In this document: positions 1-4,594 of the stretch, in pieces
Layout of the letters: each line of letters begins with the position of its first letter
Position numbering within the stretch: position 1 is the stretch's first letter
NCBI GenBank assembly: GCA_036388095.1
Contig: DASVSL010000077.1
Location: 1-6,081 of the forward strand
Reading direction: 5' to 3'
DNA length: 6,081 bases
Source: DASVSL01 sp036388095
GTDB lineage: Bacteria; Patescibacteriota; Saccharimonadia; Saccharimonadales; Saccharimonadaceae
Notes under the pieces: model-generated
Told to the model about the DNA's origin: nothing
Databases searched by the model: none
What the model saw: the letters and a program-made list of their open reading frames with translations, nothing else
Program-made: the position numbers and the translations under genes

Positions 1-7
1 AAACGAT

Positions 8-55
8 TGCTGCTAAAATAACAGCAGGAATCTAGGCGGTGTCCCGGTTCCGCCT
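8..55 (+). other. Two small stem-loops upstream of the terminator
   Basis: TGCTG (8-12) can pair with CAGCA (22-26) across a 9-base A/T-rich loop, and AGGCGG (34-39) pairs perfectly with CCGCCT (50-55). GGCGG at 35-39 is also complementary to CCGCC at 71-75, the 5' arm of the following terminator, so the second hairpin and that alternative pairing exclude each other. This could be a simple attenuator leader, or just the 3' end of a transcript that begins outside the window. No promoter can be assigned because the upstream sequence is missing. Confidence 0.35.
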
Positions 56-68
56 CACGCGACTGTTT

Positions 69-98
69 CGCCGCCCGTCTGATTCGGGTGGCGTTTTT
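69..98 (+). terminator. Rho-independent terminator
   Basis: CGCCGCCCG (69-77) pairs with CGGGTGGCG (85-93) over nine pairs with one G-U, closing a 7-base loop, and is followed directly by TTTTT (94-98). It lies 28 bases before the start codon of the 73-residue gene. It either ends an upstream transcript or attenuates transcription into that gene. No clear -10 box is visible between it and the gene, which makes controlled read-through a real possibility. Confidence 0.75.
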
Positions 99-114
99 AG
101 TGCTCGACTAACGC

Positions 115-121
115 AAGGAGG
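115..121 (+). promoter_or_regulatory. Strong Shine-Dalgarno sequence
   Basis: AAGGAGG lies five bases before the ATG at 127 and is close to a perfect anti-16S match. It fixes the start of the 73-residue gene and is the only convincing Shine-Dalgarno sequence in the window; the other genes appear leaderless or weakly led. Confidence 0.8.
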
Positions 122-126
122 ATCGT

Positions 127-348
127 ATGACCGAACTTGACCCCGCAATAAGCAACTACTTGCGAGCACGCGCCCTGAAGAGTCGCGATTACCACATTCA
201 AGCTGCGAGCCCTATAGAACGTCGCCTTGACGATGACATGGCTGGCACCGAGCGCACTCGTCGTATAACAGGAAGTCTGGCCTTACGGCTTACAGCCGCT
301 GCGCGCCGTATTACCGGAACGGATGAAGCCGATGTCACGCACCGCTGA
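127..348 (+). CDS. Small hypothetical protein, 73 residues
   Basis: I do not recognise this protein. The start is well supported by AAGGAGG five bases upstream. The product is short and charged, rich in Arg and Asp, with an N-terminal ELDPAISNYLRARALKSRDY segment that could be helical and an Arg-rich second half. There is no signal peptide, membrane segment or cysteine motif. Its last 26 bases overlap the start of the next gene in a different frame, which suggests translational coupling. An alternative is that the two frames are one gene split by a frameshift; nothing inside the overlap (no slippery run) favours that. The terminator upstream suggests that expression depends on read-through or on a promoter I cannot see. 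Confidence 0.6.
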   Translation: MTELDPAISNYLRARALKSRDYHIQAASPIERRLDDDMAGTERTRRITGSLALRLTAAARRITGTDEADVTHR

Positions 349-940
349 ATCACCGTTCGAGCCGCCACCCGGCAGTCGAGAAGCCCACATATTTGATATT
401 GAACAAAAACGCCGAGAACCAAAAAATGCTTTCGAGCGTTTTTTGTTGACGCCACAAGGCTCACGCATGATGAGCGCACTGTTCCAGCAGATCGACGACA
501 GCCGAATCATCGTCCAAGAAGTGTACGAAATGGGACGAAAGTTCAAGGCGGGCTTCACGAAAACTCCTTATGGGCTTCTGACGCATCGCCGAGAAGCTCA
601 GGTCGATCTTGGGCGGCGCGATCTCACCCGGCTCTACATCGGTAACACTGCCGCTTCGGCAGCGTTAGGTCGACAAAACGTCGCCAAGCGTAATGGCGAC
701 CTAGAGGCAGAAGAAACGTTTCGTGATACAGAGGTCATTTTTCGCCAGGGTATCAGGCACGAATGGCTACAGGGCAACTACAACCCCGACAGCGACACGT
801 GGTACGACCGTTACGAGCATCTCGGGTATATGCGCGGCAGTACCCTGAAGCTAGACTTGCAGCCAGGCCATAAACGACCCGACACCACCCGAACTGAACG
901 TCGGTTCTCGCTCCAGCAGGCTAATCTGAACCGACCATGA
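323..940 (+). CDS. Hypothetical protein, 205 residues
   Basis: No family is recognised. The product appears soluble, with no signal peptide or membrane segment. A Pro-rich N terminus (about residues 11-18) is followed by a helical-looking stretch with FERFLLTPQGSRMMSALFQQ near residues 37-56, then a charged middle and a Trp/Tyr-rich part around residues 147-170 (EWLQGNYNPDSDTWYDRY). The C terminus is basic and polar. Two starts are possible, ATG at 323 or at 332; neither has a good ribosome binding site, and both overlap the previous gene, as expected for coupled translation. The stop lies inside the 3' end of the convergent ABC-F gene (20-base overlap). The long open frame with a plausible amino-acid mix supports a real gene, but its function is unknown. 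Confidence 0.65.
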   Translation: MKPMSRTAESPFEPPPGSREAHIFDIEQKRREPKNAFERFLLTPQGSRMMSALFQQIDDSRIIVQEVYEMGRKFKAGFTKTPYGLLTHRREAQVDLGRRDLTRLYIGNTAASAALGRQNVAKRNGDLEAEETFRDTEVIFRQGIRHEWLQGNYNPDSDTWYDRYEHLGYMRGSTLKLDLQPGHKRPDTTRTERRFSLQQANLNRP

Positions 941-2561
941 TCGCTTCACCACCAATCGCATCGCGGAAATAACTATCGTGCGAAACATACAGTATCGCGC
1001 CGGCATAGCGCTGTAGGGCGTTTTCGAGTTCTTCGATACTTGGCAAGTCAAGGTGATTGGTCGGCTCGTCGAGCACCAATAGGCCAGGGTCACCGGCTAA
1101 CATCGTAATGAGCTGAAAACGAGCTTTCTGGCCACCTGATAGCCTGCTTAGCGGTACCAGCCCGTCACCTTCGTTGAACAAATAGTCGCTCATCAGCTGT
1201 CGGACTTTGGTCGGCGTAATAGGCAAGTCACGGTCAAGATGCATACGCTCGATGGCTTCGCCGAGGGGGAGCGCCGTGTACTGAGACGCCGGTTCTTGTT
1301 CGTACTGACCGACCCGTACCTGGGGGTCAAGTTCGAGCGTTCCAGCATAAAATGTTGGTGCCGTATCACCCAGGAGGGCTTTAATGAGCGTTGTTTTACC
1401 GGCGCCGTTACGGCCACGTAGCTCAGCCGCTTCGCCTTCGCGCAGGTCGATTTTGATGCCCTCAAACAGTGGCGCCTTATAGCCAAGCGACACGTTGTCG
1501 GCCCGGATTAACACGCGGCTCGACCGGCTCTCGCTGGTGCGGACATTGACGCGGATGTTTTTGGCTTTGAACTTGTCGTACTGGGCGCCGACTTTGTAAT
1601 TCAGGTTTTCAACCGATGCTTTGTCGATCCAGAAGGTCGGTTTTTCGAGGGCTTGTAGTTCAGCCAGTTCTTTGCGCGACACATTCTCAAGCCGTTTGAA
1701 TTTCTGGATTGTCGCCGGGTTGCGGGCTTTTTCTTTCAGCCGTTGATAATCAAGCACCTTCGTCTTCAAGTTCTCGATGCGTTTTTCGACCATGGCGAAA
1801 TCGTTCATGGCGGTCCCGGTCGAGACAGCATTTTGTTTCAGGTAGGCATCATAATTACCCTTGAAGCTGACGCTTTTGCCGTCTTTGATTTCAATGATCC
1901 GGTCGACGTGCTTCAAGACATCGCGGTCGTGCGTGATGATCAACATCGCCTCGCGCGCCTCGCTGAGCCAATCGACAAACTGATTTTTGGCGACGTAGTC
2001 CATGTGGTTGGTCGGCTCGTCTAGCAGTGCCAGGTCGGCGTCAGCGTGCATGACTTTGACCACTTCAACGAGTCGTTTTTGACCACCAGACAAAGTGACG
2101 AACGGACGATGCGCAACCCCCACCAGCTGGAAGGTATCAAGTTCGCGCTCGACCAGTTCTTCGATCCGGTAGAAGCCTTTGTCGTCAAACCGTTGCAGAG
2201 CGGTCGTATAGGTATCGATCATGCGCATATCGTCACCCATTGTCATCGGGTACGTCTCCATGACATGGCTCAGTTCAGAGTATTCGGGCAATCCGGCTAA
2301 AATATACTGCAATACAGTCGTATCGGCCGCCACTTCACCGTGTTCCTGGGCGGTTGCAACGACAGAGACACCGCGTTTGAAGATGATTTCACCCGTAAAA
2401 TCAGTGTCGGTGCCGGCCATAATTCCAAAAAGCGTCGACTTGCCAACACCGTTACGGCCAATGACACCGACCTTCTCGCGGTCGTCCACGCTAAAAGTGA
2501 CGTCCGAGTATAAATTCTTCGGTCCGAATGATTTTTCAGTGATGCGAATATCAGCGATCAT
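921..2561 (-). CDS. ABC-F family ATPase (ribosome-associated, non-transporter)
   Basis: This 546-residue protein carries two ABC ATPase domains and no membrane segments, the ABC-F plan. Domain 1 has Walker A GRNGVGKS (residues 35-42), signature LSGGQ (157-161), Walker B plus D-loop ALLDEPTNHMD (178-188) and switch His 211. Domain 2 has Walker A GRNGAGKT (383-390), LSGGQ (474-478), LVLDEPTNHLD (495-505) and switch His 528. The linker at about 245-345, rich in Lys, Arg, Glu and Leu, corresponds to the P-site tRNA interaction motif. Both catalytic Glu residues (DEP) are present, so both sites should hydrolyse ATP. Family members bind the ribosomal E site and relieve stalling or gate translation; some protect against antibiotics. 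No C-terminal extension is seen, so a housekeeping EttA/Uup-like role is as likely as resistance. The start at 2561 is supported by a -10 box eight bases upstream, giving a leaderless message. Confidence 0.95.
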   Translation of the reverse strand: MIADIRITEKSFGPKNLYSDVTFSVDDREKVGVIGRNGVGKSTLFGIMAGTDTDFTGEIIFKRGVSVVATAQEHGEVAADTTVLQYILAGLPEYSELSHVMETYPMTMGDDMRMIDTYTTALQRFDDKGFYRIEELVERELDTFQLVGVAHRPFVTLSGGQKRLVEVVKVMHADADLALLDEPTNHMDYVAKNQFVDWLSEAREAMLIITHDRDVLKHVDRIIEIKDGKSVSFKGNYDAYLKQNAVSTGTAMNDFAMVEKRIENLKTKVLDYQRLKEKARNPATIQKFKRLENVSRKELAELQALEKPTFWIDKASVENLNYKVGAQYDKFKAKNIRVNVRTSESRSSRVLIRADNVSLGYKAPLFEGIKIDLREGEAAELRGRNGAGKTTLIKALLGDTAPTFYAGTLELDPQVRVGQYEQEPASQYTALPLGEAIERMHLDRDLPITPTKVRQLMSDYLFNEGDGLVPLSRLSGGQKARFQLITMLAGDPGLLVLDEPTNHLDLPSIEELENALQRYAGAILYVSHDSYFRDAIGGEAIMVGSD

Positions 2562-2569
2562 AAAGGCCT

Positions 2570-2575
2570 AGTATA
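2570..2575 (-). promoter_or_regulatory. -10 box of the ABC-F gene
   Basis: Read on the minus strand this is TATACT, followed by only eight bases (AGGCCTTT) before the ATG. Transcription should begin at or within a few bases of the start codon, so the mRNA is predicted to be leaderless. A -35 box is weak (TTAAAG at a 17-base spacer). Confidence 0.55.
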
Positions 2576-2607
2576 CAGAGACAGGGTAATATCTTTAAAT
2601 CACACTA

Positions 2608-2636
2608 TTGACTTTTACACGAAAAAAGAGTATATT
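2608..2636 (+). promoter_or_regulatory. Sigma-70 promoter of RNA-A
   Basis: TTGACT (2608-2613) and TATATT (2631-2636) are separated by exactly 17 bases, with an A-rich spacer. Transcription should start near 2643, just before the first hairpin of RNA-A. The promoter is back to back with that of the ABC-F gene; the two -10 boxes are about 55 bases apart and point away from each other. Confidence 0.75.
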
Positions 2637-3265
2637 TGATAGTACTACCACTTCGCGGGTGGTGGCCGGGATGAATACGTCATCGGCCATCGTGAGGCCG
2701 TAGCGTATGTTTGAGAGAGAAAGTGATTGCTGGCGCCATTTTCCGGTGGCAACGGTACTCACACTACAGGCGAGTGCGCACGAAGACGCCCAAAGAGGCT
2801 TATTTGTGTCAAAACCGGTTCGACACGACTTTCGCTCCGCGGGAACGGAGACACGACGAAGCTGTGTCGGATGGAACGCATTCGATTTCTCTTGAAAACA
2901 CCCATCGGTGGATGACCTGGAGTATGGTCTCCTCGTCCATCGTTCCATCCCGGCAAAGCCCGGGGCCCGAGGTTCGCAGCCGCCAGTGACGTCCATTCGA
3001 GAGGCGTCGCAGGCTGCATACCAGCACGCGGAGGTTACCTCCGGCTCGCTGGTCGTGCAAACACCTCGGGCCCCTGGGCCCTCAACGTTCGTGATTTCCG
3101 GATCACATGTACATTTCCACCCTCTGGTTGCAGCCAGAGATGAGGGCTGCGGCCCAAGGTAACCGAAACAGATGTCGAGCGAGTTAGAAAACTTGGTCAC
3201 TCCATCGTTTCTGCGACTAGTGTCTGCGGGTATTCTTATCCGCTCCATCGCACCTTGGGCCCGCC

Positions 3266-3354
3266 CGGACCTACCGACTACCATCGGGCGGGGCCCGGAA
3301 CCTGATGTAGCGCCTGCACTGCGCTTTCCCAGAATTCCGGGCCCCAGGGCCACA
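3266..3354 (+). repeat. Shared 3' module, copy in RNA-A
   Basis: CGGACCTACCGACTACC (3266-3282) matches RNA-B at 16 of 17 bases. It is followed by a CCGA/TCGG mini-hairpin (3274-3277 with 3284-3287), the GGGGCCCGG clamp helix (3290-3345) and GGGCCACA (3347-3354). The same elements occur in the same order in RNA-B at 3861-3946. The apical part of the clamp differs; here it holds AGCGC/GCGCT (3309-3313 with 3321-3325). Confidence 0.8.
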
Positions 3355-3359
3355 TTATG

Positions 3360-3384
3360 ATCTCCGCCTCGTGCGGAGATTTTT
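3360..3384 (+). terminator. Terminator of RNA-A
   Basis: ATCTCCGC (3360-3367) pairs perfectly with GCGGAGAT (3373-3380) around the loop CTCGT, and TTTTT follows (3380-3384). There is no A-run on the 5' side, so the hairpin works only for plus-strand transcription, which fixes the direction of RNA-A. Confidence 0.88.
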
Positions 3385-3412
3385 CTATGTTGGCATTTCT
3401 ATTTTTCTACTA

Positions 3413-3441
3413 TTGACATATGTATGTAAGTGTGCTATTAT
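3413..3441 (+). promoter_or_regulatory. Sigma-70 promoter of RNA-B
   Basis: A perfect TTGACA (3413-3418) and TATTAT (3436-3441) are separated by 17 bases, in an A/T-rich spacer that starts right after the RNA-A terminator. This is the strongest promoter in the window and predicts abundant RNA from about 3448. Confidence 0.85.
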
Positions 3442-3860
3442 GCAACCACGCCTAACCGAGAACAGGCGCATGAGCGCTACGGCGCAAAATCGAGAAATAC
3501 CTTTGTGTTAAGCACCTTGAAGCACCCGCTCTACCCGGAGCCCGATACCCACCTTCGCTTCACAGCGTAGACATCTGCTTCGGCAGTGAAGTATCGGGCT
3601 CCGGCCCATCACTCATAGAGTGACCCTTAGACCCGACAGGCCTGGATGGCGACCGGAGGCGTTTAGCGATGTATTTCGCTCCGCTAACCTTGCGTACCAG
3701 GTCTGTCGACCACTTCCGCCTGCGTAGCGCTTCGAGCCTCGCACGCGGAAAACGGGGGCGGACCAGACAGTTGATATGTTCGTGCGAACACACGTCGCGC
3801 GCAAGCGCTAATCGTGGAAGGCGTGTTCGATCGCTCAGCAACCAACCAACTGGTCCGCCC

Positions 3861-3946
3861 CGGACCCACCGACTACCGAAGTCGGGCAGGGGCCCGGATG
3901 TTAAGCAGCACGCGCGTGCACACAACATTCCGGGCCCCGGGTCACA
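3861..3946 (+). repeat. Shared 3' module, copy in RNA-B
   Basis: CGGACCCACCGACTACC (3861-3877) is followed by a CCGACT/AGTCGG hairpin, the GGGGCCCGG clamp (3889-3938) and GGGTCACA (3939-3946). The clamp is longer than in RNA-A: it continues with TGTT/AACA and one bulged T at 3928. Its loop contains the 12-base self-complementary string GCACGCGCGTGC (3908-3919). Confidence 0.8.
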
Positions 3947-3967
3947 CTCCTCGGCCTCGTGCCAGAC

Positions 3968-3992
3968 GCCCCGCAACTGCGGGGCTATTTTT
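3968..3992 (+). terminator. Terminator of RNA-B
   Basis: GCCCCGC (3968-3974) and GCGGGGC (3979-3985) form a perfect 7-bp stem with loop AACT, followed by TATTTTTATTT. It sits 28 bases before the cobO start, so it insulates cobO from RNA-B transcription unless there is read-through. The T-run is only on the plus-strand side. Confidence 0.87.
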
Positions 3993-4001
3993 ATTTGGAC
4001 G

Positions 4002-4007
4002 TATACT
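4002..4007 (+). promoter_or_regulatory. -10 box of cobO
   Basis: TATACT is followed by 12 bases and then the ATG at 4020. Transcription would begin around 4014, giving a leader of about six bases with no room for a Shine-Dalgarno sequence. There is no recognisable -35 box at the usual spacing; that position falls in the stem of the RNA-B terminator. Confidence 0.5.
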
Positions 4008-4019
4008 AGTTAGTACGAC

Positions 4020-4589
4020 ATGGCATTCGAAGATTTCAAACACAAAGACAGTGTCGTCATCGTCTATACGGGCGAAGGCAAAGGCAAGACGAGCGCTAGC
4101 TTAGGGTTGCTCGTCCGCGGCCTCGGGGCAGGCTGGCACGTCGCATATATCCAGTTCATCAAGCTGTGGGATGTCAGCGAGCATACTTTCATCCGGGATA
4201 TCATGCCGATCTACGGCGAACGGTTCGATTTTTATAAAGGCGGCCTTGGCTTTTTCGAAGCCGGCGATTTATCGGCTGGCAATGGCACGGCCAACGAACA
4301 TACGGCCCACGCCCGGGCGACCTTCGAGTTTGCCAAAGAAACGGTCAGCGGGGGTAGGTACGACCTAGTGATTTGTGATGAGATCAATAATGCAGTACAC
4401 GACGGTCTGTTATCGCTAGACGACATCTCTGAGCTCCTCGACAGCCGAAATCCAAAGACGAGCTTATGTCTGACGGGGCGAGATTTTCCGAATGAATTAT
4501 TAGATCGAGTCGATATCGCGACCAACATGACCAAACTGAAACATCATTTTGACGACAACTACTTAGCTAACGTAGGAATCGATTACTAA
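4020..4589 (+). CDS. cobO: Cob(I)yrinic acid a,c-diamide / cob(I)alamin adenosyltransferase (CobO/BtuR type)
   Basis: The enzyme transfers the 5'-deoxyadenosyl group of ATP to cob(I)alamin or a related corrinoid, making the adenosyl coenzyme in the cytoplasm. At 189 residues it has the usual family length. The P-loop TGEGKGKTSA (residues 17-26) is near the N terminus, YIQFIK (43-48) matches the family's second strand, and DLVICDEINNAVHDGLL (115-131) carries the acidic strand end. LTGRDFPNELLDRVDIATNM (151-170) followed by KLKHHF (172-177) matches the TGR...ADxVTEM...KHxF block, and the protein ends in GIDY as classic BtuR proteins do. No other cobalamin gene is present, so corrinoid salvage is the likelier role (inference). 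The start is set by the conserved N terminus and the -10 box just upstream; there is no Shine-Dalgarno sequence. No B12 riboswitch is seen. The gene converges with the glycosyltransferase five bases away. Confidence 0.93.
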   Translation: MAFEDFKHKDSVVIVYTGEGKGKTSASLGLLVRGLGAGWHVAYIQFIKLWDVSEHTFIRDIMPIYGERFDFYKGGLGFFEAGDLSAGNGTANEHTAHARATFEFAKETVSGGRYDLVICDEINNAVHDGLLSLDDISELLDSRNPKTSLCLTGRDFPNELLDRVDIATNMTKLKHHFDDNYLANVGIDY

Positions 4590-4594
4590 ATAGG

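Larger units (their letters stand above)
2643..3384 (+). ncRNA. RNA-A: large structured noncoding RNA, about 740 nt, unknown family
   Basis: A promoter immediately upstream and a terminator at the end define the transcript; no coding potential is credible inside it. Long perfect stems cover most of its length. GGCCG 2664-2668 pairs with 2684-2688, and CGACAC 2821-2826 with 2864-2869, enclosing CTCCG 2835-2839 with 2846-2850. GGATGGAACG 2869-2878 pairs with 2941-2950 (10 bp), and GGGGCCCGAGGT 2962-2973 with 3063-3074 (12 bp). Inside the latter are GCAGCC 2976-2981 with 3012-3017 and GGAGG 3030-3034 with 3038-3042. Further on are GTGAT 3091-3095 with 3102-3106, CTCTGG 3122-3127 with 3134-3139, GGCCCAAGG 3151-3159 with 3253-3261, and GGGGCCCGGAA 3290-3300 with 3335-3345. 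It shares several blocks in order with RNA-B, so the two are probably paralogues. RNase P, tmRNA and SRP signatures were sought and not found. Function is unknown. Confidence 0.8.
3448..3992 (+). ncRNA. RNA-B: large structured noncoding RNA, about 545 nt, paralogue of RNA-A
   Basis: RNA-B is bounded by a near-perfect promoter and a strong terminator. Predicted stems are CGCCT 3449-3453 with 3464-3468; GGAGCCCGATAC 3537-3548 with 3591-3602 (12 bp), enclosing a CTGC-TTCG-GCAG tetraloop hairpin (3575-3586); and TCACTC 3609-3614 with 3618-3623. Then come GACAGGCCTGG 3635-3645 with 3697-3707, TTCCGC 3714-3719 with 3745-3750, and GGGGCGGACCA 3755-3765 with 3851-3861 (11 bp), which encloses TGTTC/GAACA (3777-3790). 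CCGACT 3869-3874 pairs with 3880-3885, and GGGGCCCGGATGTT 3889-3902 with 3924-3938. The order of the 12-bp helix, the long-range helix, the 17-nt motif, the clamp helix and the terminator mirrors RNA-A, although the 5' domain is about 230 nt shorter. It could alternatively be a very long attenuated leader of cobO, but cobO has its own -10 box and RNA-A has no downstream gene in the same direction to serve as a leader for. Confidence 0.8.

Noticed and set aside
2814..2830. GGTTCGA resembling a tRNA T-loop
   Set aside because: The flanking bases do not form a T-stem, and no acceptor stem, anticodon arm or CCA end is present; the bases fit the CGACAC/GTGTCG stem of RNA-A.
2595..3353. A 252-residue open frame on the minus strand across RNA-A
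   Set aside because: It runs through the RNA-A promoter and stems, has an odd composition rich in Gly, Ser, Arg, Cys and Thr, shows no domain, and has no ribosome binding site. It is explained by high-GC palindromic RNA sequence.
3470..3511. A 13-codon mini-ORF (MSATAQNREIPLC) near the 5' end of RNA-B
   Set aside because: It has no proper ribosome binding site and no counterpart was found in RNA-A; short ORFs of this size are expected by chance. It does not resemble a tmRNA tag.
3560..3976. A 138-residue minus-strand frame and several plus-strand frames within RNA-B
   Set aside because: They overlap paired stems and the terminator, differ in length among frames, and lack a protein-like pattern or start signals.
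2643..3992. RNase P RNA, tmRNA, SRP RNA or 6S RNA identity for RNA-A or RNA-B
   Set aside because: The conserved RNase P core strings, a tRNA-like tmRNA end with tag frame, and the SRP domain IV loop were sought by eye and not found; a covariance-model scan would settle it.
2643..3992. Mobile element or group I/II intron
   Set aside because: There is no transposase, maturase or endonuclease gene, no interrupted host gene, and no terminal repeats; promoters and terminators mark free-standing transcripts.
3448..4019. RNA-B as a cobalamin riboswitch leader of cobO
   Set aside because: No B12-box-like sequence is seen, RNA-B ends at a strong terminator, cobO has its own -10 box, and the paralogue RNA-A has no gene directly downstream.
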